Assembly: GCF_006439015.1 (NCBI RefSeq)
Contig: NZ_RCZG01000004.1
Coordinates: 62,001 to 126,000, forward strand
Length of the DNA: 64,000 bases
Origin: Mycolicibacterium hodleri
GTDB taxonomy: Bacteria; Actinomycetota; Actinomycetes; Mycobacteriales; Mycobacteriaceae
Reading direction: 5' to 3'
The notes under the pieces were generated by a model. The model was given only the letters and a program-made list of their open reading frames with translations, made no database searches and was not told where the DNA came from. This document shows, piece after piece, positions 7,956 to 16,997 of this stretch (the stretch's first letter is position 1; every line of letters begins with the position of its first letter). Made by a program: the position numbers and the translations under genes.

Positions 7956-8767
7956 CGAACGCGTTGAAGCGGAACGTCGGCTGCGAACTCGACGTCGACA
8001 TCACTGCGCCGACGACGCTGGAGTTCCAGATCGCCATTGCTCCGCATCCGAACGCCGAGGTCTTCGAGGCGTTGACGTTCACCCTGGACGGCAATCGCGT
8101 GCACCCCGTCGAGATCAGCGGTGTGCACGGCAACCGGATTCACAAGATGGAGGCGCCGGTCGGCAACCTGAAGGTCGCCTACTCGGCCACCATCATCGGG
8201 CAGACCGACCCGGCGCCGGTCACCGACTACGACCTGTCGATGTACCTGCGGCCCAGTCGCTACGCCGAGGCCGACAAGTTCTATGGTTTCGCCGCAACGG
8301 AATTCGGTGAGTACGCCGACTCGACGACGCTGCTGGAGCACGTGGCTGCGTGGGTGGGCGGGCGACTGAACTACGTGCCGGGGTCCAGTGATCCGATCGA
8401 CGGTGCCATCGACACGATGCTCGCCGGGGCGGGTGTCTGCCGCGACTTCGCCCATCTGGTGGTGGCGATGCTGCGCGCCGTCAACGTTCCTGCGCGGTTG
8501 GTGGCCGTGTACGCGCCCGGCCTGTCGCCAATGGACTTCCACGCGGTCGCCGAGGCCTTCGTCGACGGTCAGTGGCGCGTCGTGGACGCGACGCTGTTGG
8601 CGCCGCGGCAGACTCTGGTGCGCATCGCCACCGGTCGGGACGCGTCCGACACCGCGTTCCTCACGAACCACAAGGGCGCGATCAACCTGAACTCGATGAA
8701 CGTGATGGCCATCGTCGACGGCGACCTACCCTTCGACTCGATCGACCAGCTGGTGTCGATCCGCTGA
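7952..8767 (+). CDS. Transglutaminase-like cysteine protease-fold protein
   Basis: 271 residues from a GTG at 7952 that overlaps the previous stop. An N-terminal beta-rich domain (about 1-130) precedes a transglutaminase core with the triad in sequence: Cys in GAGVCRDFAHL, His in PMDFHAVAEAFV, and Asp in WRVVDATLL. This is the bacterial transglutaminase/peptide N-glycanase-like family. The substrate is unknown. It closes the three-gene operon with the glycosyltransferase. Confidence 0.85.
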   Translation: MTNALKRNVGCELDVDITAPTTLEFQIAIAPHPNAEVFEALTFTLDGNRVHPVEISGVHGNRIHKMEAPVGNLKVAYSATIIGQTDPAPVTDYDLSMYLRPSRYAEADKFYGFAATEFGEYADSTTLLEHVAAWVGGRLNYVPGSSDPIDGAIDTMLAGAGVCRDFAHLVVAMLRAVNVPARLVAVYAPGLSPMDFHAVAEAFVDGQWRVVDATLLAPRQTLVRIATGRDASDTAFLTNHKGAINLNSMNVMAIVDGDLPFDSIDQLVSIR

Positions 8768-8774
8768 GCTCGGG

Positions 8775-9104
8775 TCAGTCGGCGCGGGTGCCGTGGTCCT
8801 TGAGCTGCTGGCGCATGTCCGCGGCCTCTCTCGAGTCGGCCGACTCGCCGCGCCTGCCCCGGCTGCGGAACGCTGCGATCCCGCTGTCGATCTGGGCCGC
8901 TTGGGCTTTCGCGGTGAGCTCGTCGGTCATCTCGTCGTTCAGTCGACCGAGGCGGGCGTCTTCGTCGATCTCCTGGCGCAGGCTCGCTCCGCCGAGCAAG
9001 TGTCGCTCGGCCCGGAACTTGCGCTTGAAGCCCATCACGACGCCGACGAGGGTGAGTGCCACCAGCGCCGCGACGACGGTCAGCACGATCGAATTGGTAC
9101 TCAC
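8775..9104 (-). CDS. Small single-pass membrane protein
   Basis: 109 residues. One N-terminal membrane segment (residues 6-25, IVLTVVAALVALTLVGVVMG) is followed by a basic patch (FKRKFRAERH) and a charged, probably coiled-coil cytoplasmic tail. No known domain is recognised. It has its own promoter upstream and is convergent with the transglutaminase gene, 7 bp apart. Confidence 0.7.
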   Translation of the reverse strand: MSTNSIVLTVVAALVALTLVGVVMGFKRKFRAERHLLGGASLRQEIDEDARLGRLNDEMTDELTAKAQAAQIDSGIAAFRSRGRRGESADSREAADMRQQLKDHGTRAD

Positions 9105-9139
9105 TAAAAACTCCGTGCCTCAGGTTCGCGTAGACCTCA

Positions 9140-9168
9140 AGTAGACGCGGATATCGGTCACCTGTCAA
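9140..9168 (-). promoter_or_regulatory. SigA-type promoter for the small membrane protein
   Basis: On the minus strand a perfect -35 TTGACA (9163-9168), a 17-bp spacer and a -10 TCTACT (9140-9145) lie 36 bases before the start at 9104. Another TTGACA on the plus strand at 9174 has no good -10 partner. Confidence 0.65.
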
Positions 9169-9366
9169 TTTCGTTGACACGCCGGTGGAATCTGTTCGCC
9201 GGAGCCAACTTTGGCGGGCTCCATCAGCGGGCCTCGACGCCTCCCGCGAGCCCCCGACCAGGCCGTGTACCCGTGCGCTGCGCATCGACTGCGTTCGCGT
9301 AGGTTTGACGTGCCCGCTCGGCATCGGAGGCCTGGGCGTCGATCATGCCTTGGGAGGGCCGGCCAC

Positions 9367-10527
9367 GTGAGTGCACTCAGCCTCGGCATCATCGCCGTCA
9401 CGCGCAAGGAGAACGAGCACCGGCTGCCGATTCACCCGGAGCACCTGGACCGCATCGACAAGGACGTCCTGAGCCGCATCTACCTCGAACGCGGGTACGG
9501 CGAGCACTTCGGGATCTCCGACAAGAAACTGGCGCGTTCGGTGGCCGGGATGCGGTCGCGAGCCGAGTTGATCGCGGAGTGCGACGTGATCGTGTTGGCC
9601 AAGCCCGACGCCGACGACCTCGCCGAGTTGCGCACCGGCCAGGTGCTGTGGGGCTGGCCGCACTGCGTGCAGGACACGGAGTTGACGCAGCAGGCGATCG
9701 ACCGGCGCCTGACGTTGATCGCCTTCGAGGCCATGAACCTATGGCGCAAGGACGGCTCGTTCAAACTGCACGTGTTCCACAAGAACAACGAGATGGCCGG
9801 GTACTGCTCGGTGTTTCACGCCTTGGAGATCATCGGGTCGACGGGAACCTACGGGCGGCGACTGCGGGCGGCGGTGCTCGGTTTCGGGGCGACCGCGCGT
9901 GGCGCGGTGACGGCGCTGAACGCGGTCGGGGTCAGTCACATCGACATCCTGACCAACCGCAACGTCGCCGAGGTGGCGGCGCCGATTCACTCGGCGGAGA
10001 TCATCCAGTTCGAGTCCGAGGACGACGGGTCGAGCTTTGCGCTCACCGACGACGGCCGGGTGCCACTGTCCGGATTCCTGGCCGAGCACGACGTCGTCGT
10101 CAACTGCGTGTTGCAGGATCCCAACGCGCCGCTGGTCTTCCTGGACGAGGGCGACCTCGAGACCTTCCGGCCCGGGAGTCTGTTCATCGACGTATCTTGC
10201 GACGAGGCAATGGGTTTCAGCTGGGCGGTTCCGACGACCTTCGAGAAGCCGACGTTCCTCGTCGGGAACAACATGACGTACTACGCGGTCGACCACAGCC
10301 CGTCGTATCTGTGGAACGCGGCGACGTGGGAGATCAGCGAGGCGTTGATCCCCTACATTCCAACGATTCTCGGTGGTCCAGACGAGTGGGACGACGACGA
10401 GACGGTGCGCAGGGCCATCGAAATCCGCGAGGGCGCCATCGTCAATCCCGACATCCTCTCCTTCCAGAATCGTGCGGCGGAGTACCCGCATCCCCGTACA
10501 GATCCCCGTTGGCCCGCAAGGGCGTAA
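9367..10527 (+). CDS. N5-(carboxyethyl)ornithine synthase-like dehydrogenase
   Basis: 386 residues with a GTG start at 9367. It belongs to the alanine dehydrogenase/saccharopine dehydrogenase-like fold: N-terminal catalytic part with RKENEHRLPIHPEHLDRI and HKNNEMAGYCSVFHALEIIG, then a Rossmann domain at LRAAVLGFGATARGAVTAL, where the glycine-rich loop GFGATA binds NAD(P)H. The closest named activity is reductive condensation of pyruvate with ornithine; the true amino acid substrate is uncertain. The gene stands alone. Confidence 0.75.
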   Translation: MSALSLGIIAVTRKENEHRLPIHPEHLDRIDKDVLSRIYLERGYGEHFGISDKKLARSVAGMRSRAELIAECDVIVLAKPDADDLAELRTGQVLWGWPHCVQDTELTQQAIDRRLTLIAFEAMNLWRKDGSFKLHVFHKNNEMAGYCSVFHALEIIGSTGTYGRRLRAAVLGFGATARGAVTALNAVGVSHIDILTNRNVAEVAAPIHSAEIIQFESEDDGSSFALTDDGRVPLSGFLAEHDVVVNCVLQDPNAPLVFLDEGDLETFRPGSLFIDVSCDEAMGFSWAVPTTFEKPTFLVGNNMTYYAVDHSPSYLWNAATWEISEALIPYIPTILGGPDEWDDDETVRRAIEIREGAIVNPDILSFQNRAAEYPHPRTDPRWPARA

Positions 10528-10588
10528 CGTCATGGGTATCGAGCAGCTCGGTTCCGAGCCAACATGCTCGACTGCAAAGGACATCACG

Positions 10589-10750
10589 ATGGTTGCGCCC
10601 ACGAAGATCCGCTCCCCCTATGAGACCCGCCTAGAGCTCATCAAGACGACCATCACCGCACACTCCAAGCTCGACGACGACGTCGCCGGCGAACTGGCGG
10701 TCGAGGTTCTCCGGGCGCTGGCCTCCATTCCCGCTCAGAGGGTGCGCTGA
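10589..10750 (+). CDS. Small DUF6307-like protein (53 aa)
   Basis: MVAPTKIRSPYETRLELIKT at the start, then a predicted two-helix protein (HSKLDDDVAGELAVEVLRAL), ending QRVR. Ribosome site aaagga lies 9 bases before ATG 10589. An in-frame ATG at 10531 would add 19 residues but lacks a good ribosome site. It resembles a short mycobacterial family I know as DUF6307; the function is unknown. Confidence 0.65.
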   Translation: MVAPTKIRSPYETRLELIKTTITAHSKLDDDVAGELAVEVLRALASIPAQRVR

Positions 10751-10926
10751 CCCCGCTCGGCGCATCATGACTGTCTGCGTATCGCTTCCCGACGGGTGGA
10801 GATGAAGGCCAAGAAGCACCGCTTGTTCGGGCTGTGAGTACCGAGTGATGGAGACGTCGCCCCTGGTGGTGAGGTAGCTTCGATCGACACGGCCACTCGG
10901 GGTTGGCCGTTGCCGAGGAGTTCACG

Positions 10927-12741
10927 GTGAATACGACGCCATTCGGGCCCTATCAGCTGCAGGAGCTGCTGGGGCGTGGCGGCATGGGCGAGGTCTACCG
11001 GGCCTATGACACCAGGACCGACCGCGTGGTCGCCCTGAAGGTCCTGCCGCACCACATGGCGCAGGACACCGTCTTCCAGCATCGGTTCCGTCGAGAGTCG
11101 CAGGCCGCGGCCAGCCTGAACGATCCGCACGTGGTGCCCATTCACGGCTTCGGCGAGATCGACGGTCGGTTGTATCTCGACATGCGGTTGATCGAGGGCA
11201 AGACCCTCGGCGACATTCTCGCCGACCGCGAGCGGCCGATCGGTCCCGAGCTCGCCGTGACGGTCGTCGAGCAGGTTGGGATGGCGCTGGACGCCGCGCA
11301 CCAGGCGGGCCTGATCCATCGGGACGTCAAGCCGTCGAACATCTTGCTCACCGGGCAAGAATTCGCGTACCTGATCGACTTCGGGCTGGCGCGGACCGCG
11401 GGTGAGAAGGGGATGACGACGGCGGGCAGCACGCTGGGCACGCTGGCGTACATGGCGCCGGAGCGCTTCGACGGCGGGCAGAGCGATCCACGTTCCGATG
11501 TCTACGCGCTGACGTGTGTGCTGTTCGAGGCGCTGACGGGTTCGCGCCCCTATCCGGCGGACAGTCTCGAACAGCAGATCGCCGGGCACATGGTGTCGGC
11601 GCCCCCGCGGCCGTCGGAGTTCGATCCGACGCTGGCGGCCTTCGACGACGTCATCGCCAGGGGCCTGGCCAAGAAGCCCGGGCAGCGGTATCAGACCGGC
11701 GCCGACCTTGCCGCCGCTGCACGCCGCGCACTGAACGCGCCCGTGCGCACCGGGGGCCGGTCCGGTCGGCATTCGGCGCGGCGCGCTCCGACGGGCCGAC
11801 GCACACGGCCATCTCGTCGGGTGCTGGCGGTCACCTCGGCAGTGGTCCTGGTGGCGGCGTTGGGGACCTTCGGGGTGTTGGAGCTGACCGGCAAACCCGA
11901 CTCCAGCGACACCCGTCAGGCGGGTGTGGCCAGCAGCACGGTGCCGCCGGACCCGTCGGTGATTCCGGGTGCGATGGCGTCGATTGCGCAGACCGTGCCC
12001 GCCGACATTCGCGAGAAGGGGACCTTGGTCATCGGGGTCAATGTTCCCTACGCCCCCAACGAGTTCAAGGACGCCAACGGCGACATCGTCGGCTTCGACG
12101 TGGATTTGATGAACGCGATCACGCGAACGCTGGGCCTCAAGCCCGTATATCGCGAGACCGCATTCGAAGCCATCATCCCTTCGGTGCGCGCGCAGGACTT
12201 CAACGTCGGAATGTCATCGTTCACCGACACCGCCGAGCGGGAGTCTGCCGTCGACTTCGTCACCTACTTCGAGGCGGGCACGCTGTGGGCGCAGCGACCC
12301 GGCTCGTCGGTCGATCCCGCCAATGCCTGCGGATTGCGAGTCGGTGTGGCCTACAGCGCAATTCAGGAGACCGAGGAGATCCCGGCCCTGAGCGATGCCT
12401 GCGTCGCCGCGGGCCTGCCGCCGATCGACAAGGTGGTCTACGTCCGTCAGGACGATCTGACGAAGGCGCTGATCGCCGGCGAGGTCGACGCGATGGCCGC
12501 CGACTCTCCGGTGACCGGGTTCGCGGTGAAGACCAGTGGCGGTGCGTTGGAGGAGGCGGGCGAGGTCACTGACCCGCAGCCGTACGGTTGGCCGGTGGTC
12601 AAGGGCTCGGCGCTGTCGGAGTCGCTGCGCCAGGCGCTCGAGCATCTGATGAAGACCGGGGAGTACCGCACCATCGCCACCATGTGGGGCGTCGAGAAGG
12701 GACTCATCGACGAGTCGGTGATCAACGGGGCCGGCCGGTAA
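10927..12741 (+). CDS. Receptor Ser/Thr protein kinase with extracellular solute-binding domain
   Basis: 604 residues from GTG 10927, which has gaggag 6 bases upstream. Kinase domain about 8-265: P-loop LGRGGMGEVYRAYD, VALKVL lysine, catalytic HRDVKPSN, DFGLA, and GTLAYMAPER activation segment. A basic linker (GRHSARRAPTGRRTRPSRR) leads to one membrane helix (about 304-325). The outside part, about 360-604, is a family-3 solute-binding domain (KGTLVIGVNVPYAPNEFKD; GFDVDLMNAITRTLGLK; AVDFVTYFE). The ligand is probably an amino acid or similar small polar molecule, so ligand binding outside could control kinase activity inside. It resembles PknB-type kinases except that PASTA repeats are replaced. 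Confidence 0.92.
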   Translation: MNTTPFGPYQLQELLGRGGMGEVYRAYDTRTDRVVALKVLPHHMAQDTVFQHRFRRESQAAASLNDPHVVPIHGFGEIDGRLYLDMRLIEGKTLGDILADRERPIGPELAVTVVEQVGMALDAAHQAGLIHRDVKPSNILLTGQEFAYLIDFGLARTAGEKGMTTAGSTLGTLAYMAPERFDGGQSDPRSDVYALTCVLFEALTGSRPYPADSLEQQIAGHMVSAPPRPSEFDPTLAAFDDVIARGLAKKPGQRYQTGADLAAAARRALNAPVRTGGRSGRHSARRAPTGRRTRPSRRVLAVTSAVVLVAALGTFGVLELTGKPDSSDTRQAGVASSTVPPDPSVIPGAMASIAQTVPADIREKGTLVIGVNVPYAPNEFKDANGDIVGFDVDLMNAITRTLGLKPVYRETAFEAIIPSVRAQDFNVGMSSFTDTAERESAVDFVTYFEAGTLWAQRPGSSVDPANACGLRVGVAYSAIQETEEIPALSDACVAAGLPPIDKVVYVRQDDLTKALIAGEVDAMAADSPVTGFAVKTSGGALEEAGEVTDPQPYGWPVVKGSALSESLRQALEHLMKTGEYRTIATMWGVEKGLIDESVINGAGR

Positions 12742-12994
12742 GGCGAGTCACACCAGCACCACACTCTCCCGGCAGGTGCGCCATCGAACTCGATATCGCC
12801 GGTGATATCGGCTTTCGCCCGGTGTTGTGACCCCGGCGTCGAGAAGCGTGTCCCCTGATCGGGGGAAACCCGCGTCATCCGGAGTAGCCGCTGGTCAGCG
12901 GACATACATTGCCTTCTGAGTGCGACATAGTTGTCTCATCGCCGGGAAACACCGGCAGAGACCACCAAACAGACACTCACACAAGGAGATTCAC

Positions 12995-13126
12995 ATGAGC
13001 ACCATCGCCCGCCGCATCGCCGCCACCGCCGCCCTGCTCGCCGCCCCCGCCCTGATCGCGCTGGGCACCGCAGGCGCCAGCCAGGCCGACACCTCGATCC
13101 ATCACCACCACCAGAACCACCGGTAG
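12995..13126 (+). CDS. Small secreted peptide with histidine-rich tail (43 aa)
   Basis: ATG 12995 with aaggag 6 bases upstream. Nearly the whole protein is a signal peptide (RRIAATAALLAAPALIALGT... ASQADT), leaving a mature tail of about 11-14 residues, TSIHHHHQNHR. The tail could bind metal ions. Short mycobacterial secreted peptides of this shape are common and uncharacterised. Confidence 0.65.
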   Translation: MSTIARRIAATAALLAAPALIALGTAGASQADTSIHHHHQNHR

Positions 13127-13152
13127 GGATTGGGCGCGACGCGCCGAACGGA

Positions 13153-13617
13153 CTACTCCGACTCGGCGGTCTTCTTGATCGCTGCGAGCGTCGCGGGGAT
13201 GCCGTGCAGTGCCGCTTCGCTGCGCTTGGCGATTTGGGCATCCGCGTCGTCCCCGAAGCGCTCCTTGAAGCCTGCGATGCCGGCTGGCCGAAACTCCCAG
13301 GACTCGGTGAGGCGGGTCCCGCCGTCGGTCGGTTCGAGGGTGTACCCCCAGCGCACCCAACCGCCGTTCACCTCCCACGCGAACTCGCGGTCGGGATCCG
13401 CCGCTATCACCGTGCTGCGGGTCTCCCAGGTGCGTTCCGCCTCCTCATTGCGGCCGGTGAAGTGGGCGCCGACGCGTGGCCCGCCGCCCTCCTCCCACCA
13501 GCACGCCTTGCAGACGGGACTCCACTCACCGGTGCGGGTCACGTCCGACAGCATCGCGTAGAGCTTGCGCGGCGGCGCCGCGACGACGATCGAGTCCGTG
13601 AATTCGAGTGTGGTCAT
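13153..13617 (-). CDS. SRPBCC-family (polyketide cyclase/START-like) protein
   Basis: 154 residues forming one helix-grip domain: an opening strand (EFTDSIVVAAPPRKLYAMLS), DVTRTGEWSPVCKACWWEEG, RTWETRSTVIAADPDREFAW and a C-terminal helix (IPATLAAIKKTAES). The family binds hydrophobic small molecules in a deep pocket. The ligand is unknown, and no operon partner is evident. Confidence 0.85.
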   Translation of the reverse strand: MTTLEFTDSIVVAAPPRKLYAMLSDVTRTGEWSPVCKACWWEEGGGPRVGAHFTGRNEEAERTWETRSTVIAADPDREFAWEVNGGWVRWGYTLEPTDGGTRLTESWEFRPAGIAGFKERFGDDADAQIAKRSEAALHGIPATLAAIKKTAESE

Positions 13618-13653
13618 GGTTTGAAGAGTATGCCTGCCACTCGTCGTAGCCCG

Positions 13654-13944
13654 TCACTCGCCGTCGTGACCTGTATACGACGACTGCCGGGCTTGCGACG
13701 GACGCGGACGCATCCGGTAGCGCTGGTAGGCGTTTCCGCTGGCGATTCCGAGGGTGTCACCGATCCGGGTCCACCCGACGCCGACCTGTCGGGCCGCGTC
13801 GACGGCAGATCTGAGTTGCTCCTGGGCGGCTGGGGTGTCGGACTCGCGGACCTGCTGGACCGCGGCGGCCAACTGTTGGACGGCGGTGTCGTGATCTGTT
13901 GTCCATCTGTTGCGCAGCTTGGACTTTCGTGGGGCGGTGTTCAT
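13654..13944 (-). CDS. Small helix-turn-helix-like protein
   Basis: 96 residues. The N-terminus is basic (RKSKLRNRW), then come two amphipathic helices (AVQQLAAAVQQVRE; AQEQLRSAVDAARQ) and a helix-turn-helix-like segment VGWTRIGDTLGIASGNAYQRYR. It has the look of small actinobacterial proteins predicted to bind DNA through such a motif. The target is unknown. Confidence 0.65.
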   Translation of the reverse strand: MNTAPRKSKLRNRWTTDHDTAVQQLAAAVQQVRESDTPAAQEQLRSAVDAARQVGVGWTRIGDTLGIASGNAYQRYRMRPRPSQARQSSYTGHDGE

Positions 13945-14410
13945 GTGTGCTCCTGCGATTGCGTGGGCGCGATGACTCGGCCCAGAAGGTGTGTAGTCAG
14001 GTGGGTGGTGCTCGGACGGAGAGTCGACGAGCTCAGGTGGGCGTTAGTGAAATGCCCGCAATCAAGACGAGGGGGGAGATGCGCCGCGGTCAGATTGCCG
14101 ATGAACGGGCGAGTGCGCCGAGCGCGATCGGAGGGTCCTGCACGTAGGGGACGAAGCACCGATCGTTCATCCGGTCGACGCCGGCGGCACGAGCCTTGGT
14201 CGGCATCGCGGCCGTCACTCGGCTACCTGGTCCAACGATGGACGGGCCGGTGGACGAGACGAGATGCAGTGCGTTCATGACCTTCTTCGGACTTCCGCCT
14301 GCGGCGTTGCAGGAGGTTCACCTAAAGAATGCTTGACGTGGTGGGCGTGGGTCTTGACATTTCCCGACATAGATTTATCATTTCCCGACAAGGTGATGGG
14401 AGTCACGGGC
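13945..14410. other. Intergenic region before the AraC-type regulator
   Basis: About 465 bases between divergent regulators. It holds both promoters and, at its right end, a 12-bp direct repeat (listed separately). Frames within it lack ribosome sites and known protein content. Confidence 0.5.
14358..14390 (+). promoter_or_regulatory. 12-bp direct repeat, probable AraC-type operator
   Basis: CATTTCCCGACA occurs identically at 14358-14369 and 14379-14390, 21 bp apart, i.e. two helical turns. The second copy ends 20 bases before the regulator's start codon at 14411. Direct repeats at this spacing are the usual AraC-family binding arrangement, so autoregulation is likely. Confidence 0.6.
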
Positions 14411-15421
14411 ATGGGCAATCTCATCCGCGCCTCGGCGCTCCAGGGTTACGGCCATTTGGTGAGAGAGCTGGGTGGGGAACCGGATTGGTTCCTCGAGCGC
14501 TACGGCATCCCGGTGGATAGCGAAGTTCACGAGGACGGGTTCGTTCCCTTCCGCGCGTACGTCCACCTGTTGGAGGCCAGCGCTGACGAGCTCGGTTGCC
14601 CGGACTTCGGGCTGCGAATGGCGCAGTGGCAGGGGCTGGACATCTTCGGACCCCTCGCGGTGATCGCGCGGAATGCGCGGACCGTCCTGGACGGCCTGCA
14701 GGCGATCGCCCGCTTCCTCTACGTCCACTCGCCTGCCCTGACGCTGAGGCTCCTGCCCCCGACCGCGAAGGGCACCATCAAGTTCGCCTTCGAGCTGACC
14801 GAACCGGGCCTCCCCGAAGTGATCCAGGCCTACGAGATCAGCATGGCCGTCGCTGCCCGGATCGTGCACCTGTTGGGAGGTCCGGAGGCGCGCCCGCGCA
14901 CCGTCTGGTTCATGCACCCCCAGCGAGGTCCCGATGCGTCCTATCAGCAGGCATTCGGCTGCCGGGTGCGCTTCGGGCGGTCGTCGTGCGGATTCGAACT
15001 GCGACGGGCGCTGGCCGACCGACGGATCGAGAGCGCCGACCCCGAGGCCAGTCGTCTCGCGGCGAAATACCTTGAGAGGAACTACCTTCCGCCGACTGCG
15101 CCCCTGTCGCACCGGGTGGCGCAGCTGGCCCACCAGCTGCTGCCCACCGGACAGTGCAGCGTCGACGCAATCGCCGGCGAGCTCGCCATGCATCCACGGA
15201 GCCTGCAACGCCAACTCGCAGCGGAGGGCACGCGATGTCAGGACGTCATCGATTCCGAGCGACGCGCGGCCGCGGAGAAGTATCTCGCCAAACCCGGGCT
15301 CGAACTGAGCCAGGTCACGGGCCTGCTCGGCTACACCGAACAGAGCGCGCTCAACCGTTCCTGCCGACGCTGGTTCGACAAGACGCCCCGGCAGGTCCGG
15401 GCCGAGGCGGCAGCCAGGTAG
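14411..15421 (+). CDS. AraC-family transcriptional regulator (arabinose-binding-type N-terminal domain)
   Basis: 336 residues. An N-terminal ligand-sensing domain of the Arabinose_bd type (about 5-200; RASALQGYGHLVRELGGEPD, VHLLEASADELGCPDFGLRM) precedes a C-terminal pair of helix-turn-helices (SVDAIAGELAMHPRSLQRQL; LSQVTGLLGYTEQSALNRSC). This architecture is seen in regulators of lipid or virulence-type genes (OruR/VirS-like). Start 14411 has gggag 8 bases upstream; ATG 14396 is also possible. The signal is unknown. Probable self-binding sites lie just upstream. Confidence 0.88.
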   Translation: MGNLIRASALQGYGHLVRELGGEPDWFLERYGIPVDSEVHEDGFVPFRAYVHLLEASADELGCPDFGLRMAQWQGLDIFGPLAVIARNARTVLDGLQAIARFLYVHSPALTLRLLPPTAKGTIKFAFELTEPGLPEVIQAYEISMAVAARIVHLLGGPEARPRTVWFMHPQRGPDASYQQAFGCRVRFGRSSCGFELRRALADRRIESADPEASRLAAKYLERNYLPPTAPLSHRVAQLAHQLLPTGQCSVDAIAGELAMHPRSLQRQLAAEGTRCQDVIDSERRAAAEKYLAKPGLELSQVTGLLGYTEQSALNRSCRRWFDKTPRQVRAEAAAR

Positions 15422-15452
15422 TCGCCGCACGTCCCCTGCGCGGATCCGATTG

Positions 15453-15983
15453 CTACCTGGCGCGGCCGTGGCACTTCTTGTAGCGCTTACCACTGGCGCA
15501 GAAGCACGGGCCTCTTCCGCGCAGTGGAAGTTGATCAAGGCGGCCGGTGACGACGTTCGTGATGACGGCGCGCAACTGCTCGGGGTGCGCGGGCTCTTCG
15601 GACATCACGTAGAGCGCCAGCAACACCTTGACGATGGTTGAGAGGGTTGTCCCGACCGACCGGACGCTGTCGTCCTGGTGGCGTTCGATCCACGTGGCGA
15701 GTCGTTGGTGGATCGGTGCCGTGGCCGCGGCTAGGCCGGCAAGGGTCGACTCGTCGTCCACCACGCGCAGCGCTACCGCGAGGCGCTGCAGGGTGATCAG
15801 CTCCACGCCGTAGAAGACGACCTGCAGTTGACCGGCCGTGGCGTCGACGCGCGGCTCCCCACCGCTGCTGCCGGGTTGGCCGCAACGGGGGCAGGGCGGT
15901 TCGGTAGCCGCGTGCCTCATGGCGCTGACCGGGAACCCGCACGTCGCACAGGTCCGCGTCACGATGGCACTGTCGTCACTCAC
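15453..15983 (-). CDS. Zinc-ribbon and SEC-C metal-binding protein
   Basis: 176 residues from a GTG with ggggagg just upstream. The N-terminus has a zinc ribbon (CATCGF ... CPRCGQ). The middle is helical. The C-terminus is a SEC-C motif (PCFCASGKRYKKCHG), the zinc-binding tail first seen in SecA. SEC-C proteins usually act as adaptors; the partner is unknown. A longer N-terminus is possible but has no better start. Confidence 0.75.
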   Translation of the reverse strand: MSDDSAIVTRTCATCGFPVSAMRHAATEPPCPRCGQPGSSGGEPRVDATAGQLQVVFYGVELITLQRLAVALRVVDDESTLAGLAAATAPIHQRLATWIERHQDDSVRSVGTTLSTIVKVLLALYVMSEEPAHPEQLRAVITNVVTGRLDQLPLRGRGPCFCASGKRYKKCHGRAR

Positions 15984-16232
15984 ACTGCCTCCCCCTGGCA
16001 AAGTCGTTGAACATCCTGATGAACGGCTTTTCCCTATAGTTTGGCGTCCACATGCAGAATAAGCAAACGCAAGCGGGCCTGTTGCCCGGGTCGGCCGGGC
16101 CCGGGTGGACTTCAAAGATGACCGGTCCGCAGAGACGATGGCAGTCCGGTGACGCCGCCTCGCCGGCGCAACTTGATCCTCGCGGCCTCCGCTGGGTGGG
16201 AGTTTGCGGCCTGATGGACGCCTGCGGCGGGG

Positions 16233-16874
16233 CTAGCTTCCAGAGGTCCCGAGATCGGCACCGAGGGAAGCGAATTCATCGAATGTCCGGTCGATCTGAT
16301 CTTTGATGAGCTGGGGAGTCAGCGGTGCGCCGGAGACGTCGAGGGTGCCCCACGCATGTACGACGGTCACGCTGATCAGCGCCATGGCCAGTGTCAGTCG
16401 ATGGTCGTCGATGGCGACGTTCATGCGATGTGCCATGGCGGCCAGCACTTTTGGGCCGCGGTATTCGATCGCCGCACGCTGCAGCGCGTCGCACTCGGTG
16501 ACGACCCTGATGGTGCGCACGATGCGTTCCCCGGCGGCCGAATAGAACTGTGGACGGGCCGCCCGCGTCAGCACTTCCCCGAGCGCGATGCGCATGGACT
16601 GCAGCGGGCCGATCTCCGGCGGCAATACCGACAGCTCGGCGGCGACCTCATCGGCCAGGTCGTCGAGCACGGCGACGAACACCGCGTCCTTCGCCGTGAA
16701 GTACCTTGCGAAGGTTCGCGGAGACACGTCGGCCGCGGCTGCGATGTCCTCGATCGTGGTGTTCTCGTAACCCCGCCGAAGACAGAGGTCCACCGCGGCG
16801 TCGATGAGCGACGCTCTGGTCCGCTCCTTCTTGGCGTCGCGCAACGACGACGATGCTGGTCGGCCTTGCGTCAT
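16233..16874 (-). CDS. TetR-family transcriptional regulator
   Basis: 213 residues. The helix-turn-helix is at about 15-62: RASLIDAAVDLCLRRGYENT, TIEDIAAAADVSPRTFARYF, TAKDAVF. The rest is the helical ligand-binding domain. The start is ATG at 16874; an in-frame extension to 16967 has no ribosome site. No neighbouring operon is clearly under its control; the cutinase gene lies downstream on the same strand, outside the repressor's usual divergent target position. Confidence 0.9.
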   Translation of the reverse strand: MTQGRPASSSLRDAKKERTRASLIDAAVDLCLRRGYENTTIEDIAAAADVSPRTFARYFTAKDAVFVAVLDDLADEVAAELSVLPPEIGPLQSMRIALGEVLTRAARPQFYSAAGERIVRTIRVVTECDALQRAAIEYRGPKVLAAMAHRMNVAIDDHRLTLAMALISVTVVHAWGTLDVSGAPLTPQLIKDQIDRTFDEFASLGADLGTSGS

Positions 16875-16997
16875 GGTGTCGGATGCTACCTGTGGGGTTA
16901 GGAACCGGATTGCCATGGTCTGGGAACCGGCCGGGGGTACCGATCCGTAGCGGATCGGCGAAGACAATCGGGCTCTTCGTCGGCTCTCCGGCCGCGC

